Of a stretch of 15,523 nucleotides of DNA, positions 6,292 to 14,247 are shown piece after piece; within the stretch, counting starts at the first letter, position 1, and each line of letters opens with the position of its first letter. A program made the position numbers and the translations under genes. The stretch spans positions 1 through 15,523 of the forward strand of contig FR893385.1 in NCBI GenBank assembly GCA_000433315.1, in the 5' to 3' direction. Under the pieces are notes generated by a model, which was not told where the DNA came from, ran no database searches, and worked only from the letters and a program-made list of their open reading frames with translations. Source of the stretch: Firmicutes bacterium CAG:345. Its GTDB lineage: Bacteria; Bacillota_I; Bacilli_A; RFN20; CAG-288.

Positions 6292-6780
6292 ATGAAAAAA
6301 TTATTAAAAAAAGCTAAAAAAGGCTTTACTCTTGTCGAATTAGTTGTTGTTATTGCAATTATTGCTATCTTATCTGCAGCTTCTGTTGCAACATATTTTG
6401 GTGTTACTGAAAGTGCTAGAAAATCCAATGTTGGATCTACAGCTTCTCAAATTGGCCAATTAGTTTACTTAGCATCTATCGATGGCGATGATAGCGATAA
6501 AGTCAGTACAAAAGATAGTAAGCTTGTTTTATTAGGTGTTGCAGAAGATTCAACACCTGAAGCAACAAAACAAGATAATGCCAAAACAGTTTTAGTTGCT
6601 CTTTTGGATAAAAATGATTTAACCGTTACTAAAGATGAATTAACAATTGCATTTGCATCAAATAATGCATCAGATAATAGTGTCTCATCTATTACATATG
6701 CTCCTACTTCTTATAACTATCAAGCTGTCATCACTTTTGATGGTGGTTATTCAGTTGGTAGTGTAACAACTAAAGCTTAA
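6292..6780 (+). CDS. pilA: Major type IV pilin (prepilin)
   Basis: A 162-residue prepilin, likely the main fibre subunit. A short Lys-rich leader (MKKLLKKAKKG) ends at Gly11. Phe12 begins the conserved helix FTLVELVVVIAIIAILSAA, with Glu16 at the +5 position needed for assembly. The mature part is 151 residues, acidic, Ser/Thr/Asp-rich and free of cysteine, with a beta-rich C-terminus (VITFDGGYSVGS). That resembles Gram-positive type IV or ComGC-like pilins. AAAGGA (6275-6280) precedes ATG by 11 bases. Codon choice (GTT, GCT, TCT, many ACA/ACT) and a strong terminator right after the gene fit high, separate expression of a structural subunit. The long structured leader upstream suggests post-transcriptional control. 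Whether the fibre is an adhesive pilus or a competence pseudopilus is not settled by the sequence. Confidence 0.9.
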   Translation: MKKLLKKAKKGFTLVELVVVIAIIAILSAASVATYFGVTESARKSNVGSTASQIGQLVYLASIDGDDSDKVSTKDSKLVLLGVAEDSTPEATKQDNAKTVLVALLDKNDLTVTKDELTIAFASNNASDNSVSSITYAPTSYNYQAVITFDGGYSVGSVTTKA

Positions 6781-6793
6781 CTAATTTTTTATC

Positions 6794-6822
6794 GAAGGCG
6801 GCTATTGCCGCTTTCTTTTTTT
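6794..6822 (+). terminator. Strong terminator between major pilin and the rest of the pilus genes
   Basis: GAAGGCGGC (6794-6802) pairs over nine positions (one G-U) with GCCGCTTTC (6807-6815) around TATT, then seven T. It should end most transcripts after the major pilin gene, 14 bases past the stop. Confidence 0.92.
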
Positions 6823-6878
6823 ATAAAAGCTATTATAAAATTCATTAAAATAAATTTTATAAAAAAATCTTTGCTAAA

Positions 6879-6907
6879 TTGCAGTATATGGGGTAATAAG
6901 TTATAAT
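6879..6907 (+). promoter_or_regulatory. Promoter of the downstream pilus operon, apparently leaderless
   Basis: TTGCAG (6879-6884) and a perfect TATAAT (6902-6907) are 17 bases apart. A start 7 bases past the -10 falls on 6914, the A of the next gene's ATG, and no ribosome binding site is present before that ATG. Confidence 0.75.
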
Positions 6908-6913
6908 ATTTAT

Positions 6914-7393
6914 ATGTACAAATCAATAAAAAATAAATTGAATAATGGTGCTACTTTAGTAGAACTTGTTATAACAATCGCTGTAGCAAGTATCCTAATT
7001 GCTTCTTTGTCTTTTTTCATAGGATACTTTGTATCTGCTGTAAATAAAGTTAATAATTTCAACAATACAACAAAAAATGCTAATGATGTAGCTTATCAAA
7101 TAAGGGACTATGTTGATAAATTAAATGATGGTAATCTCAATTACAATTCCGAAAATTCTTATTTATTAGAATATGAAAATGAAAATAACCATCTTGCATT
7201 ATCATATAATTTTCCTTCAAATCAATTAGTTGAAATTAATTTGAACGATGACAATACAAGAATAATTTGGACCTCTTCCGATGAATCTTTGATGATAGCA
7301 TCTAACTATTATGAAGAAACTAATTTACTAAAATTTACTATAACTTATGATAATGGAAATAAAACCTTATCAGTAATAAAACAAATATTTTAA
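6914..7393 (+). CDS. Minor pilin / pseudopilin
   Basis: A 159-residue prepilin-like protein. The leader MYKSIKNKLNNG ends at Gly12, followed by ATLVELVITIAVASILIAS with Glu17 at +5, a class III signal with Ala instead of Phe at +1. The mature part (about 147 residues) is Asn-rich, predicted beta-rich at the C-terminus, and without cysteine. It resembles PulJ/ComGF-type minor pilins that prime fibre assembly, but the soluble domain is too divergent for a firm name. It is the first gene of the post-terminator operon. The ATG sits where the transcript is expected to begin and there is no Shine-Dalgarno sequence, unlike the next genes. The ATG choice is supported by the normal 12-residue leader length. 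Confidence 0.82.
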   Translation: MYKSIKNKLNNGATLVELVITIAVASILIASLSFFIGYFVSAVNKVNNFNNTTKNANDVAYQIRDYVDKLNDGNLNYNSENSYLLEYENENNHLALSYNFPSNQLVEINLNDDNTRIIWTSSDESLMIASNYYEETNLLKFTITYDNGNKTLSVIKQIF

Positions 7394-7404
7394 AGGAGAA
7401 TAAT

Positions 7405-8790
7405 ATGAAAAATGTTCGTATCAATATTGCTTATATTCATACAGAAGAATTAAATTCTATTCATTGCTATTTCATTGAAGATAAAACTAACAATGTTATT
7501 CTTCTATATAAAAATATTATTTCTAATATTAATTTTGCAGAGTTAAAGGCCAGCGATTGTTCTATGATTGCTTTAAAAATCACTGACGCTGCTAAAAAAC
7601 AACAATTCAAGATAGTCGGAAAGTTAAATTGCTATGTTTATTCTAAAGAAATATTTAGTCTAATTAATGTATTTCCTAATATTTCAAAATCAAAAATTGA
7701 AAAATTTATTAAAAGAGACATGCAGGATTCTTTCCCTGATTATGAGAAAAAATTAGTTTATAATGAAAATATACATTCCGATGGAAAAAATGGATATATT
7801 CATAATATTCATCTTTGTCCAAATTCTTATCTTGAAGTTTTTGACTCAATAGCAAAATGTATGCACCTTCCTTTAGGTTCAGTATCTTCACCAGACTTAA
7901 TTATCGATAGTCTTTATGAATCAAAGCTAAAAAAGGAAAACAAAGAATTGATATTTATCAATATCGAGGAATCAATTACAACGATTAATTTGTTTATCAA
8001 TGGTCTTGATACAGATTCAATTACTTTTCCTTACGGATATAATTCTAATAATCCTTCTTATAAGGATGAAATAAAAAAGCTTATTCTTGCTATAACTGCT
8101 AAACATGAATTTACAACTGAAAATACTTTTGTACAAAAAGTGCTTATCAATACTCAAAACACATCTTTTATCTCTGAAGTTGAAGATGCATTAAATGACT
8201 TAGGACTATTCGAAATTATTCATAATGAAAAACCATATGATCTTCATACTTTTATTCCTAGTTCTAAACATTCTTTTAAAAAATACAAAAAATCTTTTTT
8301 AGGAAAAGGTTTTACTCTTGTTGAAGTTGTTGTTTCCTTAGCTATTTTCTCTTTGATTTCAGCTTTAGCAATTACAGCTATAACCGTCAGTTCTGGCCTT
8401 CCAAGAAAAAGTGAAAAAATAGTTAAAGCTAACAATTTAATATCTAACATTGGCGAGATATATAGAGCTGATAGTTCTAAACATTTTTTTGAAAACTATT
8501 ATTTAATCAATAATGCAGATTTTACTCCATCTTATTCTTCTAATATCACTGAAACTGATGAATCTTATTCGTATATCTTCTATTTTGATAATAATTTTGA
8601 ATTGATTCCTTCTACATATAATAATGAATCAATGGGCTCTTATAATTTTTCTTATATGCTCAATTGTACTAACACCATTAAAACTTCAGAAAGTGATCAG
8701 CATAAATTAACTATCAATCAATTTTGCTCAATTGATAATCAAGAAAATCTTATCAAAGATAATAACATAATTGAATTTAGAGGTCTCTAA
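7405..8790 (+). CDS. PilM-like domain fused to a prepilin (class III signal at residue 302)
   Basis: One continuous 461-residue reading frame with two parts. Residues 1 to about 290 are soluble and resemble a divergent PilM/GspL cytoplasmic actin-like domain: a strand-rich start, the segment FPNISKSKIEKFIKRDMQDSFPDYEKKLVY, then PDLIIDSLYE and INIEESITTINLFINGL where PilM has its second phosphate-binding strand. The usual glycines are missing, so nucleotide binding is doubtful. Residues 298-320 are a textbook prepilin signal: KGFTLVEVVVSLAIFSLISA, with Gly302, Phe303 and Glu307. Residues 303-461 form a normal-sized minor pilin with two cysteines. No in-frame ATG, GTG or TTG lies within 50 codons before the signal, so the pilin part cannot easily be started on its own. 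AAAGGAG sits before the ATG at 7405; the next gene overlaps by one base. GspL joins a similar cytoplasmic domain to a helix and external domain, which may be the nearest functional analogue. Confidence 0.78.
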   Translation: MKNVRINIAYIHTEELNSIHCYFIEDKTNNVILLYKNIISNINFAELKASDCSMIALKITDAAKKQQFKIVGKLNCYVYSKEIFSLINVFPNISKSKIEKFIKRDMQDSFPDYEKKLVYNENIHSDGKNGYIHNIHLCPNSYLEVFDSIAKCMHLPLGSVSSPDLIIDSLYESKLKKENKELIFINIEESITTINLFINGLDTDSITFPYGYNSNNPSYKDEIKKLILAITAKHEFTTENTFVQKVLINTQNTSFISEVEDALNDLGLFEIIHNEKPYDLHTFIPSSKHSFKKYKKSFLGKGFTLVEVVVSLAIFSLISALAITAITVSSGLPRKSEKIVKANNLISNIGEIYRADSSKHFFENYYLINNADFTPSYSSNITETDESYSYIFYFDNNFELIPSTYNNESMGSYNFSYMLNCTNTIKTSESDQHKLTINQFCSIDNQENLIKDNNIIEFRGL

Positions 8791-9221
8791 TGAAAACAAA
8801 AGCAACGAAAGGATACGTTTTAATGCTAACTACAGCAATAATGACTGTTGTTGCTCTTTTGGTTTCTGTTATTTTTACAATTTCTGTTACATGTACACAA
8901 AACGCTTCTGCTTATAACGATTTTAATAAAAGAAAAAGAGATATTGCCAACGATTGCTACAATGCTCTTTTTTATAATGTTTTTTATGAAAATCAAATTT
9001 TTTCTTATAATGAAAAACAAGTTTTAAACTATTGTTCTTTAGAAGAAAATTCCTTGAAAATTAATTCCACGGATACTAATTATGTCTATGGTTCATTTAT
9101 TTTAAATTGTATTAATAGTTCCTATAATGCTGAAGTTAATTTTAAATACTCTTTAAATACTTCATCTAAAGAAGTTATAGGATTAACTTATTTTTCAAAT
9201 CAAAATGTAGAGGAAGTTTAA
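8790..9221 (+). CDS. PilX/GspK-like minor pilin
   Basis: A 143-residue protein with a pilin-like N-terminus: a short basic leader (MKTKATKG) to Gly8, then YVLMLTTAIMTVVALLVSVIFTIS, a hydrophobic helix. Position +5 is Leu rather than Glu, as in GspK/PilX-type subunits that cap the fibre tip. The rest is Asn/Tyr/Ser-rich with four cysteines (VTC, NDC, NYC, LNC), which could form two disulfides outside the cell. It starts on the TAATG shared with the previous stop, behind AGAGG, so the two are translationally coupled. It is shorter than classical GspK (about 300 residues) and has no obvious inserted domain. The assignment rests on the N-terminus and the position between pilin and peptidase genes. 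Confidence 0.68.
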   Translation: MKTKATKGYVLMLTTAIMTVVALLVSVIFTISVTCTQNASAYNDFNKRKRDIANDCYNALFYNVFYENQIFSYNEKQVLNYCSLEENSLKINSTDTNYVYGSFILNCINSSYNAEVNFKYSLNTSSKEVIGLTYFSNQNVEEV

Positions 9222-9222
9222 A

Positions 9223-10011
9223 ATGAATGGTTTAGATATTATAATTGGCGTGATATTTGTAATAGTTGGTATTTGTTTTGCTAGTTTTTCCAATGTTTTA
9301 ATATATCGTCTACCAAATCATATGTCTCTAATTAAGCCAAACTCACATTGTCCTAACTGCGACCATGAATTAAGTTGGTATGAAAATATACCTATTTTCA
9401 GCTATATATTTTTAAAAGGAAAATGCAAGAATTGCCATAAGCCTATTTCACCTAGATATTTAATTGTAGAAATTTTAGGAGGTGTTTTTTCTCTTCTTGC
9501 TTACTTAAGATTTGGTCTTTCAGTTGATGGTGTTGTTGCGGCAATTAGTTTAATTCTTCTTATGGCAATTGGATTAATTGATTTTGAACATATGGAAATT
9601 CCTCTTTCATTAAGCATAACATTATTTTCCTTGGCAGTAATCAAATTGGTTGGAAATATTATAGTTAATCCTGTTTATGATTATATTCCTTATTTAATTG
9701 GCTTTGGTGCTTTCTTAGCCTTTTTCTTATTGATGTATTTCATTCCTGTAATTTTTCTTAAAAAAGAGGGCTTCGGCCTTGGTGATGTTATTCTTTTTTC
9801 AATCGCTGGATTATATTTAAATTGGGCGGGAGGTTTTTTAGTAATTTTATTTGGCTCAATAATCTGCTCAATCATTATGATAATCCTTATAAAGCTTAAA
9901 AAGATCAGCCAGGAACAACCTATGGGTTTTGGTCCTTATATTTCACTGGTATTTATGATTATGATTTTCTTCGAAAAAGATTTCTTATCATTTATAACTT
10001 CACTTTTATAG
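9223..10011 (+). CDS. pilD: Prepilin peptidase / N-methyltransferase
   Basis: A 262-residue aspartic membrane protease of family A24 that cuts prepilin leaders after Gly and methylates the new N-terminus. Near the N-terminus CPNC (Cys43, Cys46) and CKNC (Cys68, Cys71) form the two zinc-binding CxxC pairs of the methylase domain. The segment between them (SWYENIPIFSYIFLKGKC) and PRYLIVEILGG are family hallmarks. The catalytic aspartates are Asp120 (GLIDFEHMEIP) and Asp188 in the GxGD motif (FGLGDVILF). Hydrophobic helices account for the rest. Length is usual. The start is one base after the previous stop with AGAGGA before it. It is the only peptidase in the window and would process all four prepilin-like proteins, including the fusion. 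Confidence 0.96.
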   Translation: MNGLDIIIGVIFVIVGICFASFSNVLIYRLPNHMSLIKPNSHCPNCDHELSWYENIPIFSYIFLKGKCKNCHKPISPRYLIVEILGGVFSLLAYLRFGLSVDGVVAAISLILLMAIGLIDFEHMEIPLSLSITLFSLAVIKLVGNIIVNPVYDYIPYLIGFGAFLAFFLLMYFIPVIFLKKEGFGLGDVILFSIAGLYLNWAGGFLVILFGSIICSIIMIILIKLKKISQEQPMGFGPYISLVFMIMIFFEKDFLSFITSLL

Positions 10012-10023
10012 AAAGGGAACATT

Positions 10024-11289
10024 ATGGCATTTTATAATTACACAAGTTTAAGCCCGGATGGAAAAAGACACAAAGGTATTAAAGAAGCTACTTCAGAAGC
10101 TGATTTAAAAGTTAAGTTAAAAAACAATAACGAATATTTAATCAGTTGCCAGATAGCAAAAGAAAAAAGAAGAAGTAATTTCCTTACCGCTTCAAATAGA
10201 GTTCCTCCAAAAGTAGTAGCTACCTTTTGCCGTCAATTTGCAATCTTAATTGAAACTGGAGTCCCACTAGTTGATGCACTAAATACTTTAAGAAAGCAAA
10301 ATTTTTCAACCTATTTTAGAAATGTTATTTCAGACATTTATGATAATGTTTTAAAAGGCGTCTATCTTTCTGAAGCTTTCAAAAAATATCCTAAAATTTT
10401 TAAAAGCTTTTTCATCAATATGATTAGGGTTGGTGAAATCTCAGGAAATCTTGATGTTGTTTTAGTCAAAGTCGCTGATTATATGGAAAATGATCAAAAG
10501 ATTAAAAGCAAAACAAAAAGTGCGATGGTTTATCCAACTTTCTTATTGATCTTAGTTGTTATTGTTTCTTTCGCTTTGATGATTTTTGTTATTCCAGAAT
10601 TTGAAAAAATTATTACTAGTACCGGTGGAAAACTTCCAATGATTACTCAAGTGGTTTTAAACATTTCACGCTTTTTTGTCAATTATTGGATTTATATTAT
10701 ACCTATTACAATCGCTGTTATCGGACTTCTATTTCTCTTCTTTAAAAAGACAAATCCTGGTAAATATATCAAAAACTTTTTTGCCATTCATATTCCAGTA
10801 ATAAAAAATATTGCAATTTATACAATAACAACAAGATTTTGCACAGCTTTTTCCATATTAATAAGCAGTGGATTATCTGTAATTGATGCATTGACTGCCT
10901 TGATTCCAATTCTAGATAATCGCTTATTTGAAACCAAATTTATCTATGCCATCGAAGACATTAAAAGAGGTAAAAGAATTGCTCCTTCGATAGAAAAATG
11001 CGATATTTTTCCAAAAATGCTTATAGAAATGCTTGATGTAGGTGAAGAAACTGGACGAATACCACAAGTTTGTGACACAGTTGCAAATTATTATCAAACC
11101 GAATTATCTGCTGCTGTTACTAGGGCGACATCATTGCTCGAGCCAATTGTTATCATCATTCTTGGTATTTTAGTCGGTATCGTTATTCTTGCAGTAATGC
11201 TTCCTATTATGGATAGTACAATTAATGCTGGCGGAGACATCATAGCAACAATATTATGGAGGATTCCTTATTATGAATTTAAATTATAG
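10024..11289 (+). CDS. pilC: Pilus inner-membrane platform protein PilC/GspF
   Basis: A 421-residue membrane platform protein that couples the assembly ATPase to pilin insertion. The opening MAFYNYTSLSPDGKRHKGIK is characteristic. Two T2SSF domains follow: the first at about 62-185 (FCRQFAILIETGVPLVDALNTL, then VGEISGNLDVVL), the second at about 264-390 (FCTAFSILISSGLSVIDALTAL, then VGEETGRIPQV). Hydrophobic helices lie at about 170-190, 222-242 and 372-395. AAAGGG (10013-10018) precedes ATG by five bases, 12 bases after pilD. The final 17 bases overlap pilB. In the better known comG and pil operons the ATPase usually comes first; here the order is reversed. Confidence 0.94.
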   Translation: MAFYNYTSLSPDGKRHKGIKEATSEADLKVKLKNNNEYLISCQIAKEKRRSNFLTASNRVPPKVVATFCRQFAILIETGVPLVDALNTLRKQNFSTYFRNVISDIYDNVLKGVYLSEAFKKYPKIFKSFFINMIRVGEISGNLDVVLVKVADYMENDQKIKSKTKSAMVYPTFLLILVVIVSFALMIFVIPEFEKIITSTGGKLPMITQVVLNISRFFVNYWIYIIPITIAVIGLLFLFFKKTNPGKYIKNFFAIHIPVIKNIAIYTITTRFCTAFSILISSGLSVIDALTALIPILDNRLFETKFIYAIEDIKRGKRIAPSIEKCDIFPKMLIEMLDVGEETGRIPQVCDTVANYYQTELSAAVTRATSLLEPIVIIILGILVGIVILAVMLPIMDSTINAGGDIIATILWRIPYYEFKL

Positions 11290-12964
11290 ACTAGCTGAAT
11301 TTTTTGTTAATAAAGAACTTTTTAATAGTTCTGATGCTGCTAATTACATTAATCAAGCAACTACATTAAAAACAAGTTTATATAAATATTTAACCGATAG
11401 CAAAACTTTAGATGAAGAAAAAGTTTATCGCGCCGTTGCTGAGTATTTTGGATTAAACTTCTATTCAACTTCTGTCTTTTCCATCGATGAAAATCTCATA
11501 AAAAATATTCCTTTAATCTACATAAAAGAAAATAGATTGATTCCTGTGTTTAAAGATGAAGAAACTAAAAATGTTTTAGTTGTCATCGATGATCCTTATC
11601 GCCTTGTAGATTTACAAACAATTACCTATTTCATCAAAGATCCTATTGAAGTTCGTCTTGCTACACCTACTTATGTAACTTCTTTATTAAACTACATAGA
11701 CAACAAAACAATACGTGCTGATGCAATGAACGCAATCGAAAACGAAATCAAACCTAATAAAGAAGAATCATTTGATGCAAGTTTATTAGTCAATGCTCCA
11801 ACTGTAAAATTAACAGATTCAATATTAAGAGAAGCAACTGCTATGCAAGCCAGTGATATTCATATTGAACCATTTGCTGATTTTGTCAGAGTTCGTTTTA
11901 GAGTAGATGGTGCTTTATATACTAACTCTAAATTACCAGTTGAATCTTATCCAGCTGTTTTAGCTAGAATTAAAATTATGGCTGAACTTGATATTTCCGA
12001 ACGCCGCATTCCTCAAGATGGAAAAATATCATTAGAAATAGATGGCAAAAAATATGATTATCGTGTATCAACTTTACCTACAATTTATGGTGAAAAGATA
12101 GTTATTCGTATTTTTGATACCTCTGATGACCATTCGAATATTGAACAATTGGGTCTTAATCCTGAACAAGAAAAGAAAGTGAAAAGAATGATTAGTTACC
12201 CTCATGGAATTTTGTTATTAACAGGTCCTACTGGTTCTGGTAAAACTACAACATTATATTCTTTCTTAAAACATTTAAATAATGATGAAGTTAATATTAC
12301 TACCATTGAAGACCCTGTCGAAAACAATCTTGATGGAGTCAATCAAATTCAAGTTAATCCAAAAGTAAATTTAACATTCGCCGCATCTTTAAGATCTATT
12401 TTAAGACAAGACCCTAATGTAATTATGATCGGTGAAATTCGTGATGAAGAAACAGCTGAAATTGCAGTCAAAGCCGCTATTACAGGTCACTTAGTTCTTT
12501 CTACATTGCATACTAATAATGCTCATGGTACAATTTCTCGTCTTATTGATATGGGTATTCCACGGTATCTTGTCGCTGATGCTCTTATCGGAGCTATTTC
12601 ACAACGTTTAGTTAGAAAACTTTGTCCATATTGTAAAAAAGAACATATTACCACTGAATCTGAGATGGCAGATTTAGGACTTACAAAACCTGAAAAAATA
12701 TATGAACCATGTGGTTGCCAACGCTGTAATGGTACCGGATATCATGGAAGAACCGCAGTATTCGAAATTTTAAATTTAAATTCAAATATTAAAAAATCCA
12801 TCGAAGATCCTAATTTTTCTATGGATAATATCTTTAGAACTTGCATTGAAAATGGTATGATTCCACTTCAAGAAGCAGCTAAACAATTAGTTATGGAAGG
12901 AAAAACTTCTTACTCTGAATTCATTGCACTTTTAGATAATGAAAGTGCTGAATATAAGCTCTAA
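11273..12964 (+). CDS. pilB: Pilus assembly ATPase PilB/GspE
   Basis: A 563-residue hexameric ATPase driving pilus extension. Residues 1 to about 150 form an MshEN/GSPII_E N-terminal domain. The catalytic part carries Walker A GPTGSGKT (318-325), an Asp box (ITTIEDPVE), Walker B region GEIRDEET (387-394) and the His box (LSTLHTN). A tetracysteine zinc site is formed by CPYC (451, 454) and CQRC (482, 485). The 563-residue length and the N-terminal domain match PilB/GspE rather than the shorter ComGA. It starts inside the pilC 3' end behind GGAGG (11258-11262) ten bases upstream, so translation is coupled. It is the last gene of the operon, before a terminator. No PilT retraction ATPase is present in the window. 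Confidence 0.96.
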   Translation: MNLNYRLAEFFVNKELFNSSDAANYINQATTLKTSLYKYLTDSKTLDEEKVYRAVAEYFGLNFYSTSVFSIDENLIKNIPLIYIKENRLIPVFKDEETKNVLVVIDDPYRLVDLQTITYFIKDPIEVRLATPTYVTSLLNYIDNKTIRADAMNAIENEIKPNKEESFDASLLVNAPTVKLTDSILREATAMQASDIHIEPFADFVRVRFRVDGALYTNSKLPVESYPAVLARIKIMAELDISERRIPQDGKISLEIDGKKYDYRVSTLPTIYGEKIVIRIFDTSDDHSNIEQLGLNPEQEKKVKRMISYPHGILLLTGPTGSGKTTTLYSFLKHLNNDEVNITTIEDPVENNLDGVNQIQVNPKVNLTFAASLRSILRQDPNVIMIGEIRDEETAEIAVKAAITGHLVLSTLHTNNAHGTISRLIDMGIPRYLVADALIGAISQRLVRKLCPYCKKEHITTESEMADLGLTKPEKIYEPCGCQRCNGTGYHGRTAVFEILNLNSNIKKSIEDPNFSMDNIFRTCIENGMIPLQEAAKQLVMEGKTSYSEFIALLDNESAEYKL

Positions 12965-12973
12965 AATCAATTG

Positions 12974-13010
12974 AAATATTCAGGTTTATTCAATAATCTG
13001 AATATTTTTT
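12974..13010 (+). terminator. Terminator of the pilus operon
   Basis: AAATATTCAG (12974-12983) pairs perfectly with CTGAATATTT (12998-13007) around a 14-base loop, then TTT, ten bases past the pilB stop. Confidence 0.75.
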
Positions 13011-13104
13011 ACCTCATTTTTAATATTCTTCTAAAAACTGCATTTTTTTATAAAAAGCACAAAAAATAAATATATAAAATTTAATAAAAATTATTAGTTT
13101 TTTA

Positions 13105-13133
13105 TTGCTATTACTAAAGTTTTTTTATAAAAT
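13105..13133 (+). promoter_or_regulatory. Promoter of cdaA
   Basis: TTGCTA (13105-13110) and TAAAAT (13128-13133) are 17 bases apart. The predicted start is near 13140, leaving about 12 bases, including a GGGGGTG ribosome site, before the ATG at 13152. Confidence 0.6.
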
Positions 13134-13151
13134 TTAGGTATGGGGGTGCAT

Positions 13152-13967
13152 ATGGTTTTTAACACTATTTTTTTAACTGATTGGCATACCCGTTGGACAA
13201 ATCCTGTAACAAGTATCGAGTTAATTTTTTTATTAATTTGTTTTACATTAATAACATTATTTTTATATAAATTGCTGAAACAAAGGATAATTTACATCTT
13301 TTATCCAATAGTACTTGCCTTAGATTTATTATCTTTCATTCTTGAAATGAATTATTTATTTATCTTCTTAACATCTTTTATAATCATTTCTACTATAATA
13401 TATCTTTTCATCAATCTTAATGAAGTTCGCTCTCTAATCAATAATTCTTTGAATTTCAAAAAGAAAGAAAAAACCAGTAATGATATTAAAGAAGAAGTAA
13501 CAACAAAAGAAGATATTTATAAAAAATTAGAAACAACAGTAAAATGGTTATCAAGCACTAAAACTGGTGCCCTAATTACTATTGAAAGAAAAATGTCTCT
13601 TTCTAGTTATATTAAGACAGGAACAATTGTCAATGCTCCTGTCACTCCTGAACTTTTAGAAACAATCTTTTATGAAGGTACAAGACTCCATGATGGTGCT
13701 GTAGTTATAAGAAACAATAAAATCTATGCCGCTAGTGTTTTTTATCCATCTTCTAGCCGTGGATTAACTGGAAAATATGGAGCTCGTCATAGAGCTGCTC
13801 TAGGTATCTCTGAATTAACAGATTCGGTAACAATCATCGTATCAGAAGAAACAGGACGGGTAGCAATTGCATATAATGGAACACTTGAATCAATTATTAT
13901 CGATGAATTCTTAGACAATCTAAAAGAAGCCATGGATAGTATCCCCGTCAATCGTGATTCTAAATAA
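13152..13967 (+). CDS. cdaA: Membrane diadenylate cyclase (c-di-AMP synthase)
   Basis: A 271-residue enzyme that condenses two ATP into c-di-AMP, a signal for potassium, osmotic and cell-wall control. Three hydrophobic helices occupy about residues 22-88, followed by a charged linker (KKKEKTSNDIKEEVTTKED). The cyclase domain (about 130-265) has the active-site motifs DGA (181-183) and RHR (212-214), plus GALITIERKMSL and SELTDSVTIIVSEETG, all typical of CdaA. I chose ATG 13152 because GGGGGTG (13142-13148) is a near-perfect ribosome site at good spacing. ATG 13140 would add four residues and has its only site directly touching it; it could serve only as a leaderless start. CdaA is usually followed by cdaR and glmM, but here a terminator follows at once. 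Confidence 0.94.
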   Translation: MVFNTIFLTDWHTRWTNPVTSIELIFLLICFTLITLFLYKLLKQRIIYIFYPIVLALDLLSFILEMNYLFIFLTSFIIISTIIYLFINLNEVRSLINNSLNFKKKEKTSNDIKEEVTTKEDIYKKLETTVKWLSSTKTGALITIERKMSLSSYIKTGTIVNAPVTPELLETIFYEGTRLHDGAVVIRNNKIYAASVFYPSSSRGLTGKYGARHRAALGISELTDSVTIIVSEETGRVAIAYNGTLESIIIDEFLDNLKEAMDSIPVNRDSK

Positions 13968-13973
13968 CATATT

Positions 13974-13999
13974 GCGTGAATTTATTTCACGCTTTTTTT
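13974..13999 (+). terminator. Terminator of cdaA
   Basis: GCGTGAA (13974-13980) pairs perfectly with TTCACGC (13986-13992) around TTTAT, then seven T, six bases past the stop. Confidence 0.92.
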
Positions 14000-14167
14000 G
14001 TTTTGTAGAATCATATCAGATTACATATTATTGATATATTTTAAAACTGAAACAAACATCTAATTTAAAAATCACCATTTTTTAATAATAATTATCATTA
14101 AAAACAAATTCACTGCATTTTTTGTAAATATAAAAATATTATCTTCTAAATTTATACTCACTATTAC

Positions 14168-14216
14168 ATTAAGCAAAAGCTTAATTCTTGCTTTGTTAGA
14201 TACTTCTAACTATAAT
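14168..14216 (+). promoter_or_regulatory. Promoter of the ygbA-cydD operon with overlapping dyads
   Basis: TTGCTT (14188-14193, three of six) and a perfect TATAAT (14211-14216) are 17 bases apart. ATTAAGC/GCTTAAT (14168-14185, AAAA loop) ends just before the -35, and AAGCAA (14171-14176) is inverted as TTGCTT at the -35 itself. This could be an operator; it does not match known NsrR or FNR sites. Confidence 0.5.
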
Positions 14217-14247
14217 ATTAAAGCTAAATTTTTAAAAAGATGTATTT

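Noticed and set aside
8139..8310. A separate pilin gene starting inside the fusion
   Set aside because: The nearest in-frame start is GTG 8139, 56 codons before the prepilin Gly and without a ribosome site; a normal leader is under 25 residues.
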